Shown here: positions 9,850 through 18,396 of the stretch, one piece after another
Layout of the letters: every line of letters begins with the position of its first letter
Position numbering within the stretch: position 1 is the first letter of the stretch
DNA from: an uncultured Methanobrevibacter sp.
GTDB taxonomy: Archaea > Methanobacteriota > Methanobacteria > Methanobacteriales > Methanobacteriaceae
DNA length: 64,000 bases
Assembly (NCBI RefSeq): GCF_900314615.1
Contig: NZ_OMWA01000002.1
Span: forward strand, 48,294-112,293
Direction: 5' to 3'
Program-made: the position numbers and the translations under genes
Notes under the pieces: model-generated
Databases searched by the model: none
Told to the model about the DNA's origin: nothing
Seen by the model: the letters and a program-made list of their open reading frames with translations, nothing else

Positions 9850-9975
9850 CTTCTCTTCCATCCGGACTATTACCGTCGGTTTTGGAATCTCACCAAATCA
9901 ACACTCATTTGTGCTCGTGGACTTATTTTATCAAAATCACCACCGGTGGGGAATTGCACCCCGCCCTGAGAACGT
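9850..9975 (-). promoter_or_regulatory. FMN riboswitch (RFN element) in the ribB leader
   Basis: Read on the minus strand, all the conserved RFN blocks appear in order: 'TTCTCAGGGCGGGGTG', 'ATTCCCCACCGG(T)GGT', 'CCACGAGC', 'TTGATTTGGTGAGATTCC', 'AAAACCGACGGTA.TAGTCC' and 'GGATGGAAGAGAA'. The 5' TTCTC can pair with the 3' GAGAA to close P1. A TATA-like block at about 9995-10004 would place transcription start close to the aptamer's 5' end. Downstream, GCCCTG (9826-9821 in RNA order) is complementary to CAGGGC inside the aptamer (9968-9963), a possible alternative pairing. The ribosome binding site follows at 9801-9808. The element's identity is strong; the switching mechanism is inferred. Confidence 0.93.
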
Positions 9976-10162
9976 ATTATCAAATATATAAATCATATAT
10001 AAAATACTTTACGGTGATATTTATATTAAAATTTAAATTGTTTTCAAAATGAAAAATTGTTTTGAGTCTAAATAATTGTTTAAAGCCTGTAAAATTGTTT
10101 TTATTTAAAACTAAGTAATTTAAATAATATTAATAACTAAATAATTAAAATATAGTGATTTA

Positions 10163-10303
10163 ATGGCTAAAAACAAGAAGATTTACTCTTCAAAGATGCT
10201 GGTGAAGAAGAATAGAAAAAATAAGAAAAAAACTAAAATTCTAGGGTCACTACATCATCGTCTACAATATTCAGTTTATCCCTTAGCTTATCTTCTGCAA
10301 TGA
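10163..10303 (+). CDS. Possible 46-residue basic protein
   Basis: A short reading frame with a typical GTGATTTA site directly before its ATG and an AT-rich, promoter-like upstream region. The first 25 residues are extremely Lys/Asn-rich; the rest runs antisense through the 3' end of ribK, which is suspicious. It has no recognised family. It may be a small nucleic-acid-binding protein, a decayed gene or chance. Confidence 0.3.
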   Translation: MAKNKKIYSSKMLVKKNRKNKKKTKILGSLHHRLQYSVYPLAYLLQ

Positions 10304-10607
10304 ATTCCAGGTAATTTTCTTCATGTGTAGTTTTTGCCGGAAAAACAATAGCTCCATCCACTTTATCATTTAATTTTGCTTTGATATATTTTACAGCACC
10401 AAATCCTTCATCAGGTTTGATTAAATTTTCACATTCATCCTTAATTCTGTTAATTTCATCCAAATGATCATCACCGACAATAACATTCAATGTTCCAGGA
10501 TATGGAACGAATCCTAAATTTTTCTGAAATTCTTTAGTGTAAAATTCCTGTGACAAAAAATATGCCGCTTTGCCCAAACCGGTTGTAACTTCACCATCAA
10601 TTTTCAT
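10233..10607 (-). CDS. ribK: CTP-dependent archaeal riboflavin kinase
   Basis: DUF120-family kinase that phosphorylates riboflavin to FMN using CTP. Family landmarks are 'G(L)GKAAYFLSQ' near residue 11 and 'LGFVPYPGTLNV' near 30-41. These are followed by an acidic C-terminal part with 'GAVKYIKAKL' and 'AIVFPAKTTHEENYLEFIAE'. I chose the ATG at 10607 (124 residues) because an AGAGGG site precedes it and family members begin at this point. A longer frame from 10640 adds only an unconserved leader. It lies just beyond ribB but is separately transcribed, with no riboswitch seen. Confidence 0.93.
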   Translation of the reverse strand: MKIDGEVTTGLGKAAYFLSQEFYTKEFQKNLGFVPYPGTLNVIVGDDHLDEINRIKDECENLIKPDEGFGAVKYIKAKLNDKVDGAIVFPAKTTHEENYLEFIAEDKLRDKLNIVDDDVVTLEF

Positions 10608-10640
10608 AAAATACCCTCTAATTAAATTGCTTAATATCAA

Positions 10641-10834
10641 GATTAATGTTAGAAATATTTATCATAATTTTAATTTAATAAAATTAAAGAATCTTTTACA
10701 ATAATTTGAATTGTGAAATATAGATTCTTAACTATTAATTAATCTATTTTAATTAATAAATATTTTCAAGAAATTATTTTAATCACAAAAATTAAACTAT
10801 TACATATAAAAATTAATTTTACAGGGTAATTGAA
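10641..10834. promoter_or_regulatory. Divergent AT-rich promoter region, ribK / tfrA
   Basis: About 195 bases of almost pure A/T lie between two divergent genes and contain several TATA-like runs. I see no ribosome binding site or reading frame pointing to a further gene. Confidence 0.4.
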
Positions 10835-12478
10835 ATGGAAATAAAAACTATCTCAACAGATGTATTGATAATAGGTTCCGGAGGAGCAGGTTCAAGAGCT
10901 GCCATTGAAGTGGATGACGCTGGTTTAAAAGCCATTATTGTATCAAAAGGACTATCATTCCGATCTGGCTGTACTGGAATGGCAGAAGGTGGATACAACG
11001 CAGTTTTTAAAACAGTTGATAAAGATGACTCCATTGAGGCTCACAAACATGATACACTTAAAGGCGGAAGTTTTCTAAATGATGAAAAACTGGTTAATAT
11101 TCTAGTTAACGAATCACCAAAAAGACTCATTGACCTTGAAAACTACGGAGCATTATTTGACAGACAGGAATCAGGACAGATAGATCAAAGACCATTTGGA
11201 GGTCAGACCTATAGAAGAACCTGCTATCAGGGAGATAGAACCGGTGCAGAACTGTTAAATGCTCTAAAAGAAGAAATCATTAGAAGAGACATAGAATGTA
11301 TCGAAGAAGTAATGATTACTTCACTTGTATGCGACAACGACCAGGTAATTGGAGCAACCGGATTAGACTTAAAAGATTCCAGTCTGATTTATTTCAAAGC
11401 AAAATCTGTTATTTTAGCCAGCGGAGGAGCTGGACAATTATTCCCTGTAACATCCAATACATCACAAAAGAATGGAGACGGATTTGCTATAGCATATAAA
11501 GCTGGTGCCGATCTGGTTGATATGGAACAGATACAGTTCCACCCGACAGGAATGGTAACACCTGAATCCAAAAAAGGAATCCTTGTAACAGAAGCAGTAA
11601 GGGCTGAAGGAGGAAAACTCATAAATAAGGACGGGGAGAGATTTATGAGCAAATATGCTCCTGAAAAAATGGAACTTGCAACCCGTGATGTTGTAGCACG
11701 TTCAATCTATAGAGAAATTATAGAAGGAAGAGGAACCGAAAACGGAGGAGTATACCTTGATATTTCCCATTTAGATGACGATTACATTGATGAAAAACTT
11801 GAAACAATGGTTTTGCAGTTTGAAAACGTCGGTGTAGACATCAAACATGGCCCGATTGAGGTTGCACCTACAGCGCATCACTTTATGGGCGGTTTAAAAA
11901 TAAATACTGACGGATCAACTACCCTCAAAAATCTTTTCGGAGCCGGAGAAGTCTGCGGAGGAGTCCATGGTGCAAACCGTTTAGGTGGAAATGCACTGGC
12001 TGATACACAGGTATTCGGAAAAATATCCGGAGTAAGCGCATCTGAAGCTGCCAAAAACACAGAACTTAAAACAAACGACGAACAGGTAAAAATGGAAGCT
12101 TCAAGAATTGAAGGACTTATTAAAGAAGGCTCTGTTAAACCTAAAGAATTCAAAAACAGAATCAAGCAACTGATGTGGGAAAAAGTATCAATTGTGCGTG
12201 ACGAAAAAACCCTGAATGAAGCACTGAAAGAACTTCTTGAAATGAAAAAAGAGCTTGATGATTTGAATGTCAGCAATATAAAACAATACAATACAGAATT
12301 AGTGACTGCTCTTGAAGTTATAAATATGGTTGAAATCTGTATTTTAACAGTTAAATCTGCAATATTGCGCAGAGAAAGCAGAGGAGCACATTACAGGTCA
12401 GATTATCCTGAAACTAATGATGAATGGAAAAAAAGTATTGTTGTAAATGAAAAAGAAATAAAATTTGAAGCTAGATAG
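10835..12478 (+). CDS. tfrA: Thiol:fumarate reductase (CoM/CoB) flavoprotein subunit A
   Basis: FAD-binding catalytic subunit of the cytoplasmic enzyme that reduces fumarate to succinate with coenzymes M and B, giving the heterodisulfide. The dinucleotide-binding motif 'LIIGSGGAGSRAAIE' is at residues 9-23. The family segment 'GGQTYRRTCYQGDRTG' is near 125-140, and the substrate-site region 'EQIQFHPTGM' near 230. The 547-residue length matches fumarate reductase/succinate dehydrogenase flavoproteins. tfrB, with the iron-sulfur clusters and CCG domains, is not in the window. The 3' end overlaps the convergent deaminase gene by 8 bases. A succinate dehydrogenase-like role is possible but less likely in this lineage. 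Confidence 0.85.
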   Translation: MEIKTISTDVLIIGSGGAGSRAAIEVDDAGLKAIIVSKGLSFRSGCTGMAEGGYNAVFKTVDKDDSIEAHKHDTLKGGSFLNDEKLVNILVNESPKRLIDLENYGALFDRQESGQIDQRPFGGQTYRRTCYQGDRTGAELLNALKEEIIRRDIECIEEVMITSLVCDNDQVIGATGLDLKDSSLIYFKAKSVILASGGAGQLFPVTSNTSQKNGDGFAIAYKAGADLVDMEQIQFHPTGMVTPESKKGILVTEAVRAEGGKLINKDGERFMSKYAPEKMELATRDVVARSIYREIIEGRGTENGGVYLDISHLDDDYIDEKLETMVLQFENVGVDIKHGPIEVAPTAHHFMGGLKINTDGSTTLKNLFGAGEVCGGVHGANRLGGNALADTQVFGKISGVSASEAAKNTELKTNDEQVKMEASRIEGLIKEGSVKPKEFKNRIKQLMWEKVSIVRDEKTLNEALKELLEMKKELDDLNVSNIKQYNTELVTALEVINMVEICILTVKSAILRRESRGAHYRSDYPETNDEWKKSIVVNEKEIKFEAR

Positions 12479-13775
12479 CTTCTTTTAAATTTTTAATAGC
12501 TTCGCGAGCCTTTTCATAGATTTCCTGTTCATCAAGAACAGTCAATTTTTTATTTTCCATCAATATTTTACCGTTACAGATAGTGGTATCCACATTGGAA
12601 CCGTTAGCTGAATAGATAACGTTGGATGTTAAAGTGGTACTGTCCGGAACCATATTGGCAGAATTTTTATCTATTAAAATAATATCCGCTTTTTTACCGA
12701 CTTCAATAGAACCTATCTCATCACTTAAGCCTAAAGCTTCAGCACCATTAATGGTACCCATTGCCAGAGCTTCATGTGAATTCAATACATTAGGATCAAG
12801 GGTTGAAACTTTCTGAAGCAGACTTGCGGTCTTTAACTCTTCAATCAAATCAAGATTGTTGTTTGAAGAAGCTCCGTCTGTACCTATTGAAACGCAAACA
12901 TCTTTTTCAAGCAATTTGGAAATTGGTGCGATTCCTGAAGCCAGTTTCATGTTACTGCATGGATTGTGAGAAACTTTAACATTATTTTTCTTAATAATAT
13001 CAATTTCTTCATCACTTAACCATACACAATGAGCAGCAAGAACGTCAGGACCTAAAAATCCTATCTTATCCAAGTATTCAAAAGGCCTTAATCCTTTTTC
13101 TTCAGATATGTCATTGATTTCTTTTTGGGTTTCGGAAACATGTATATGAATACCCATATTGTATTCATCAGCTAACTGGCGAACCTTAATCAGCAATTCT
13201 TCAGAAGCTGTATATGGTGAATGAGGACCGAAAAATACTTTAATTCTTCCGTCAGCCATTCCATTGCAATTTTTGAATAAATCCAGGTTTTCTTTGATTT
13301 CAGCTTCTCTTCTTTCCGCATCGCCAAAATCAATCATCCCATATGATAAAACAGCTCTGATACCTGCTTCATCAACAGCACGTGCAACGTCTTCCATGTA
13401 AAAATACATGTCGGAAAATGTTGTTGTTCCGGATTTGATGAGTTCAACAGCTCCCAAAAGAGCACCTATATAACAATAATCTCCATTAAGGTTAGCTTCC
13501 ATTGGCCAGATATGATCATTCAACCAGCTGTCTAAACTTAAATCATCAGCTAACCCTCTAAATAAAGTCATGGATAAATGAGTATGAGTGTTAACAAGTC
13601 CTGGAAGCAATATTTTTCCAGAAGCATCAATGATTTTATCAACATTACTTTCATCTATTTCATCAGAAATTTCAGCAATCAAATCATTTTTGATTAAAAG
13701 AGATTGTTTTTTTTCTTCAAAATTATTAGGATTTAAAATTAATGCATTTTTAATTAAAATAGTATTATCTGTCAT
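12471..13775 (-). CDS. dadD: 5'-deoxyadenosine / methylthioadenosine / SAH deaminase
   Basis: Amidohydrolase-superfamily enzyme that deaminates adenosine derivatives. In methanogens the characterised member acts mainly on 5'-deoxyadenosine and also on SAH and MTA, helping to recycle radical-SAM products. Metal ligands are visible: 'NTHTHL' near residue 62, 'HIHVSET' near 214, 'AAHCVWL' near 245 and the Asp in 'GTDGASSNNNLD' near 298. Length 434 is typical for the MtaD family. The ATG has an AGGTG site. Whether dadD or mtaD is the better name depends on substrate preference, which the sequence does not show. Confidence 0.87.
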   Translation of the reverse strand: MTDNTILIKNALILNPNNFEEKKQSLLIKNDLIAEISDEIDESNVDKIIDASGKILLPGLVNTHTHLSMTLFRGLADDLSLDSWLNDHIWPMEANLNGDYCYIGALLGAVELIKSGTTTFSDMYFYMEDVARAVDEAGIRAVLSYGMIDFGDAERREAEIKENLDLFKNCNGMADGRIKVFFGPHSPYTASEELLIKVRQLADEYNMGIHIHVSETQKEINDISEEKGLRPFEYLDKIGFLGPDVLAAHCVWLSDEEIDIIKKNNVKVSHNPCSNMKLASGIAPISKLLEKDVCVSIGTDGASSNNNLDLIEELKTASLLQKVSTLDPNVLNSHEALAMGTINGAEALGLSDEIGSIEVGKKADIILIDKNSANMVPDSTTLTSNVIYSANGSNVDTTICNGKILMENKKLTVLDEQEIYEKAREAIKNLKEAI

Positions 13776-13816
13776 AGCAACACCTAAAAAAATAAAAAAA
13801 ATAGTTAAAAACTTAT

Positions 13817-14023
13817 TTATAAGTTTTTAATAGCTAATTTAATATCATCAGCTTTTACAGTTTTACGTTTTGCGATTTTAGCAACTTGATTAGCTTCTTT
13901 AGCAACGTCACGAGCAACTTCTTCTAAGTATGCAGCTAATTCTTCTTTTGCATCTTCGCTTACTCTTTCTGCACCAGATTCTTTAATGATTCTAGCAATA
14001 GGAGCTTTTGGTATTTCAGACAT
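13817..14023 (-). CDS. Archaeal histone
   Basis: A 68-residue single histone fold that dimerises and wraps DNA into archaeal nucleosome-like filaments. Typical features are 'PKAPIARIIKESGAERVSE', the long central helix with 'EELAAYLEEVARDVAKEAN', and 'RKTVKADDIKLAI'. I chose the ATG at 14023 because a GAGGTGA site sits just upstream; the GTG at 14032 falls inside that site. The upstream region is long and AT-rich, as expected for a strongly expressed gene. It could be any of several histone paralogues. Confidence 0.95.
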   Translation of the reverse strand: MSEIPKAPIARIIKESGAERVSEDAKEELAAYLEEVARDVAKEANQVAKIAKRKTVKADDIKLAIKNL

Positions 14024-14218
14024 GTTTTTCACCTCACTCTAATTTAATGAAAAACTTATTATTAACAGAATTAATAATAAGCTAAATAAGATATTACATA
14101 ACTTAATATTTAAATATTTTGCAAAATTATTGATTAAATCAAAAAATAATCTATCACATGATAAAGTATTAAATAATAAGATTTAAAATATATTATAAGA
14201 TAAAAATATTGAGAAGAT

Positions 14219-15082
14219 ATGATGAAAATTAAAATTGCTGTTCCATCCAAGGGAAGAATAAGTGAACCATCCATAAACATTTTAGAAAAAGCAGGATTAG
14301 GATTAATTGATAAAAATAACCGTAAATTAATTTCAAAAACATTTAATGAAAATATAGAAGTAATGTTTGCAAGAGCATCTGATATTCCTGAATTTGTAAA
14401 TGATGGAGTTGCAGATATGGGAATTACAGGCGTGGACTTAATTGAAGAAAGTGAATCAGACGTAGTTGAACTGCTTGACTTGAGGTTCGGTCAAACAAAG
14501 CTTGTGCTGGCAGCTCCTGAGGAATCCGATATAAACTCTGTGGATGAAATCAGAAATGACATGAAAATAGCTACAGAATTTCCTGTTTTGACAAAAAAAT
14601 ATTTGGATGAAAAAGGACTGGATTTAAAAATAGTAAAATTAAGTGGATCTACCGAAGCTGCACCGTTTATCGGAATTGCCGATTTGATAACAGACCTTAC
14701 AAGTACTGGAACAACATTAAAAATGAATCATCTTGAAATTATTGATGTATTGCTTGAAAGCTCAATTAAACTCATTGCTAATGAAGACAGCTTAAAATCC
14801 AAAAAAGAATTGATTGAAGCTGTAAGTACAAGTATTAAGGGAGTACTGGACGCTGACCGTAAAAAACTTGTTACAATGAATGTAAAAACTGCAGATTTGG
14901 ATAAAGTTAAAGAAGTTATGCCGTCAATGGGTGGTTTGACAATCTCAGAAGTATTATCTGATGAAAAAACTGTTGCTGTTCAAGCTGTAATTGATGAAAA
15001 ACAGGTATTTGAATTAGTTAACGACTTAAGAAATGCAGGTGCAAAGGATATACTAGTAATGCCGATTGAAAGAATCATTTAA
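14219..15082 (+). CDS. hisG: ATP phosphoribosyltransferase, long form
   Basis: Catalyses the first step of histidine biosynthesis, ATP + PRPP to phosphoribosyl-ATP. The N-terminal periplasmic-binding-like fold has 'AVPSKGRI' near residue 6, 'DMGITGVDL' near 68 and the PRPP loop region 'DLTSTGTTL' near 160. A C-terminal ACT/PII-like regulatory domain follows from about 210 ('TMNVKTADLDKVKEVMPSM'). This long form is usually feedback-inhibited by histidine and does not need HisZ. Two adjacent ATGs (14219 and 14222) are possible starts. pyrB follows 12 bases after the stop; other his genes are absent here. Confidence 0.95.
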   Translation: MMKIKIAVPSKGRISEPSINILEKAGLGLIDKNNRKLISKTFNENIEVMFARASDIPEFVNDGVADMGITGVDLIEESESDVVELLDLRFGQTKLVLAAPEESDINSVDEIRNDMKIATEFPVLTKKYLDEKGLDLKIVKLSGSTEAAPFIGIADLITDLTSTGTTLKMNHLEIIDVLLESSIKLIANEDSLKSKKELIEAVSTSIKGVLDADRKKLVTMNVKTADLDKVKEVMPSMGGLTISEVLSDEKTVAVQAVIDEKQVFELVNDLRNAGAKDILVMPIERII

Positions 15083-15094
15083 AAACATTAAGGG

Positions 15095-16030
15095 TTGATT
15101 AAGATTTTTAAATTAAAAAATATTATTTCAATAAAAGATTTTGAAAGAGAAGATGTGGACTATATTCTCAATGAAGCTGAAAAATTAGAGGATATTGCAA
15201 AATCAAAAGAAATATCAGAAGAGCTTAAAGGAAAAATTCTAGGATTGATGTTTTTTGAACCTTCTACAAGAACAAGAATGTCATTTGAAACAGCTATGAA
15301 ACGTTTAGGTGGAGAAGGAATCGGTTTTGAAAACAGCGGATCCAGTTCTGTTTCAAAAGGTGAAAGCATTGCAGATACTGCCAAAATGTTTGAAGGATAC
15401 AGCGATGCACTGGTAATAAGACATGAACTTGAAGGAGTATCAAAATTCATATCTGACATTGTAGATGTTCCTGTAATAAATGCAGGTGACGGAGCAGGTC
15501 AGCATCCTACACAGACATTGCTTGATTTGTATACAATCAGAAAAGAAATAGGTGAAATTGACAACCTGAAAATAGCTTTAATCGGTGATTTGAAATATGG
15601 ACGTACCGTTCATTCACTTTCAAATGCATTGGGATTATATAAAAACGTTACAATTTATCTTGTCTCACCTCCTGAGCTTAAAATGCCTCAGGAAGTCTTC
15701 CATGATATCAACAAAACAAATGTTAAATGGATTGAAACAGATTCAATTGAAAAAATTATTGATGATGTTGACGTGTTATACGTAACAAGAATTCAAAAAG
15801 AGCGTTTTGGTGATATAAACGATTATCTGAAAATAAAAGGTGCATATATCATTGACAAAAAGATGCTGGAAGGCAAAGACCTCATTGTAATGCACCCGTT
15901 GCCAAGAATAGATGAAATATCTACCGATGTGGACAACACCAAATACAATAAATATTTCACTCAGGCAGCCAATGCGGTGCCTGTAAGAATGGCAATATTA
16001 AAAACATTGATAAAAAACAACCCTAAATAG
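15095..16030 (+). CDS. pyrB: Aspartate carbamoyltransferase catalytic subunit
   Basis: Condenses carbamoyl phosphate with aspartate in pyrimidine synthesis. Carbamoyl-phosphate-binding 'FEPSTRTRMSFE' is near residue 53, and 'HPTQTLLDLYT' near 137. 'VTRIQKERF' lies near 230 and 'MHPLPRIDEI' near 267. The start is a TTG preceded by AAGGG; no ATG fits. Length 311 matches the family. The regulatory subunit PyrI is not adjacent. The stop overlaps the convergent cdc6 gene by 8 bases, and hisG lies just upstream, so hisG-pyrB are probably co-transcribed. Confidence 0.95.
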   Translation: MIKIFKLKNIISIKDFEREDVDYILNEAEKLEDIAKSKEISEELKGKILGLMFFEPSTRTRMSFETAMKRLGGEGIGFENSGSSSVSKGESIADTAKMFEGYSDALVIRHELEGVSKFISDIVDVPVINAGDGAGQHPTQTLLDLYTIRKEIGEIDNLKIALIGDLKYGRTVHSLSNALGLYKNVTIYLVSPPELKMPQEVFHDINKTNVKWIETDSIEKIIDDVDVLYVTRIQKERFGDINDYLKIKGAYIIDKKMLEGKDLIVMHPLPRIDEISTDVDNTKYNKYFTQAANAVPVRMAILKTLIKNNPK

Positions 16031-17192
16031 TAAGGAGGGTTGTTTCCAGTAATGTTTCATCGCATTGCAGTTTAATAATGTTAGTTCTACCTTTTCCACG
16101 TCCGCGTGAAATGGTGTTTGTAGAAATTATTCCTAATAGCTCAAGCTCATTGATAAAGTCAAATATTCTTCTGTAGGTAACTGCATCTTTTTTGGAAATC
16201 AATTTATATTCATCATAGAGTTTACCTGAAGAAATCTCTTCATCCTGTTTGGTTAAATTCAGTATTGCTTCTAAAACCCTTTGCTGCTGTAGAGGTAATG
16301 TTGAAATAATTTCAATGACTTTATTATGCTCTATTGTATCTTTAGCTTTACGTACATGTTCGCTTGTAACATTTTCTGAATTTTCATCAAAAGCCAGTTC
16401 ACCAGCATGTTTAAGCAAATCAAGAGCATATCTTGCATCACCTTCTTCCTTAGCAGCCATTGCTGAACATAAAGGAATCACATCATCATCAAGCACACCC
16501 TCATTAAATGACAGTTCAGCCCTTTCAGTTAAAATATCAGATAACTGGTTAGCACCATAAGGCGGGAAAACAATTTCCTTATCATTTAAACTACTGTTTA
16601 CTCTGGATTTGATTAAATTCTTAAAGTCTAAAAAGTTACTTATAGACAATACTGACACATTATCAGTTCTGGTTAAAGTGTATAAAATACCGTCACCGTC
16701 TTTTTCAAGCAAAATATCTATTTCATCCAAAATAACAATCAACTGTAACTTTTTACCAAAGGCATTGGTTTTAAAAATATCTCTGAATGTATTTACCACT
16801 TCACCTTTTGTCCAGCCACGGTTTGGAACATCACGGCCCAACTTATTACATAATCTGGCTAAAACCTGATATTCTGTATTGTAATCAGTGCATCTGATAT
16901 ATTCAACTTTAACGAAAATATTTTTCTTACTGGCTATTTCTATAAGCTGTTCACGTGCAAATTTAGATGCAGCAGTTTTTCCAGTACCAGTTTTTCCATA
17001 AAGAGTGACATTTGATGGTGTTACATTATTTAATACATCTACCCAATATTTAGCAATCTGTCTGATTTGATCTTCCCTGTGAACAAGTTTTTCAGGCAAA
17101 TATCTGTGATCTAAAGGAAGCTTATCCTTAAATATATTTGCATAATCAGAATTGCTCATATCTTTCTCCAAATCTTCAAAAACATTTGACAT
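16023..17192 (-). CDS. cdc6: Orc1/Cdc6 replication initiator
   Basis: AAA+ origin-recognition protein that binds origin recognition boxes and loads MCM helicase. Walker A 'GKTGTGKT' is at residues 66-73, Walker B 'VILDEID' at about 153-159 and a sensor-like 'SISNFLDF' near 204. A C-terminal winged helix from about 310 ('SGKLYDEYKLI', 'TYRRIFDFINELELLGII') supplies DNA contact. The ATG has a GGTG site. Its 5' end faces a 620-base gene-free segment with ORB-like repeats, the arrangement expected of an initiator beside its own origin, where it may also autoregulate. Confidence 0.95.
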   Translation of the reverse strand: MSNVFEDLEKDMSNSDYANIFKDKLPLDHRYLPEKLVHREDQIRQIAKYWVDVLNNVTPSNVTLYGKTGTGKTAASKFAREQLIEIASKKNIFVKVEYIRCTDYNTEYQVLARLCNKLGRDVPNRGWTKGEVVNTFRDIFKTNAFGKKLQLIVILDEIDILLEKDGDGILYTLTRTDNVSVLSISNFLDFKNLIKSRVNSSLNDKEIVFPPYGANQLSDILTERAELSFNEGVLDDDVIPLCSAMAAKEEGDARYALDLLKHAGELAFDENSENVTSEHVRKAKDTIEHNKVIEIISTLPLQQQRVLEAILNLTKQDEEISSGKLYDEYKLISKKDAVTYRRIFDFINELELLGIISTNTISRGRGKGRTNIIKLQCDETLLETTLLTI

Positions 17193-17478
17193 TATTACAC
17201 CACAATTATATTATAAAATCATGAAAAAAATTTAGTATAATTTCCAGTGTTAATAATATTAAAAACCTCATAAATAAACTTTTTTATTGCAAAATTGATA
17301 TATCTTTGAAAAATTGAAAAAATTAAATAGATAAAAATGTGTTAAAATTAAAAAAACAAACTAATAAAGCTTAATTATTAAATCAATTATGTTAAAATCA
17401 ATATATAACAAAATAACTAATTTTAAAACAATAAAAAATAAAACATGAAACAAAACTATTTCAAATATAAAATAATGA

Positions 17479-17491
17479 TTTCAAGTGTAAA
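17479..17491 (-). promoter_or_regulatory. Exact mini-ORB box
   Basis: On the minus strand this is TTTACACTTGAAA, identical to the 13-bp Cdc6-binding repeat of the Methanothermobacter origin. It marks the border between the A/T-only segment and the box cluster. Confidence 0.8.
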
Positions 17492-17581
17492 AATTAAGGA
17501 TAAACAGGAAAAATAAGGCCTCAGATGGTTCAAACAATATCATTTTTGAAAAAATTATAACGATTTTACACAGACAGAGAG

Positions 17582-17602
17582 AGGTGTATTGCAAGTGTAA
17601 CC
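17582..17602 (-). promoter_or_regulatory. ORB-like box
   Basis: Minus strand: GGTTACACTTGCAATACACC followed by T. It shares the TTACACTTG...ATACACCTCT pattern with the isolated box at 7129-7150, with C replacing A once. Confidence 0.75.
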
Positions 17603-17627
17603 GATTTCATCCGCAAGGCAAAATTGA

Positions 17628-17649
17628 AGAGATGTATTGCAAGTGTAAC
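17628..17649 (-). promoter_or_regulatory. ORB-like box
   Basis: Minus strand: GTTACACTTGCAATACATCT followed by CT. It is a near copy of the preceding box, 46 bases away and in the same orientation. Confidence 0.75.
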
Positions 17650-17721
17650 GAACGTGTGAAATTGTCATGAAAATATAACATTTTACACACAACTAAATAA
17701 TGCCATGAAAATGAAAAATAT

Positions 17722-17764
17722 GAGAGATGTATTTCAAATGTTTACAGTTGAAATATACCTCTTC
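17722..17764. promoter_or_regulatory. Pair of oppositely oriented ORB-like boxes
   Basis: A minus-strand box (AACATTTGAAATACATCTCT, 17722-17743) touches a plus-strand box (TTTACAGTTGAAATATACCT, 17741-17764), forming a near-palindromic unit at the centre of the box cluster. Confidence 0.65.
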
Positions 17765-17787
17765 ACTCTTACAAAACCTTCGAAAAC

Positions 17788-17812
17788 GTTACAGTTGAAA
17801 TGGACCTCTCCC
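17788..17812 (+). promoter_or_regulatory. ORB-like box
   Basis: GTTACAGTTGAAATGGACCT then CTCCC. It is the distal plus-strand box and ends next to the stop codon of the 17816-18298 gene. Confidence 0.65.
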
Positions 17813-17815
17813 TCT

Positions 17816-18298
17816 CTAGACGAACATATCATTTTCGTTGGAGCGAAGAGGAATATCATTCAAACTTCCAAATTTTTTGTCAATTAACCAGATACAATGT
17901 AATTTGGATTTGAAAACTCTTTTCAAAGTTCTGATAAATTCATTTTTTGTAAGACCATCTTCAAATATTTGTTCAGTGATAACAAATTGCTGCAATATGT
18001 TCTGGTTTACCTGAAGCTCAAAATCAACTAAAAAATTATTCAGACCAAAATTCAAATCCAAAATGAAATCTCTTTGAGTTTTTGAATCGGCAGATCTCAT
18101 CAAATCCAGATGCTGAGGAGCAACCTGGGTAGCACATGCAATAATAATACAATCTTTATCTTTTGGTTTTACAACATCCATAATATTTTCTTTAGGAAAC
18201 TCGACAATGAAATGAAAATCAGCATTTTCATCATATTTCATTTCTCTAAGACAATCTTCATCGAGCAACCATCTTTCGATTTGTTCTTCAATATTCAT
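17816..18298 (-). CDS. Conserved hypothetical protein, possibly DUF2299
   Basis: A 160-residue soluble acidic protein. It opens with an amphipathic 'EEQIERWLLDEDCLREMKYDENADFHFI'-type segment, followed by strand-like 'DCIIIACATQV' and helix-rich remaining sequence. It resembles an archaeal family I remember as DUF2299, common in Methanobacteria; that identification is from memory and tentative. The gene reads toward the origin, its stop lying directly at the last ORB-like box. Its ATG is followed upstream by a 60-base gap shared with divergent cbiB. Confidence 0.65.
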   Translation of the reverse strand: MNIEEQIERWLLDEDCLREMKYDENADFHFIVEFPKENIMDVVKPKDKDCIIIACATQVAPQHLDLMRSADSKTQRDFILDLNFGLNNFLVDFELQVNQNILQQFVITEQIFEDGLTKNEFIRTLKRVFKSKLHCIWLIDKKFGSLNDIPLRSNENDMFV

Positions 18299-18396
18299 AT
18301 TATCATCTTTTAAATTTTATAATAAATTATTTATTTTTTTATAATATATAATAAAGTATGATTAATTATTATAATATAATTAATAATATAAATTCT

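Larger units (their letters stand above)
17193..17815. other. Probable chromosomal replication origin (oriC)
   Basis: A 623-base gene-free segment adjoins the 5' end of cdc6. Its cdc6-proximal half (about 17193-17478) is nearly pure A/T, a candidate unwinding element. The distal half holds six ORB-like boxes in both orientations: minus-strand boxes at 17479-17491, 17582-17602, 17628-17649 and 17722-17743, then plus-strand boxes at 17741-17764 and 17788-17812. The consensus is approximately TTACA(C/G)TTG(A/C)AAT(A/G)NACCTCT. The exact mini-ORB 13-mer TTTACACTTGAAA known from Methanothermobacter occurs at 17479-17491. Origin function is inferred from these features and gene context. I reject a 60-residue reading frame at 17705-17887 as a gene. 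Confidence 0.85.

Noticed and set aside
9786..10052. 88-residue plus-strand frame upstream of ribB
   Set aside because: It lies across the FMN riboswitch on the opposite strand and has no family features.
17705..17887. 60-residue plus-strand reading frame in the origin region
   Set aside because: It overlaps the ORB-like boxes and the 3' end of the 17816-18298 gene, and has no ribosome site or recognisable composition.
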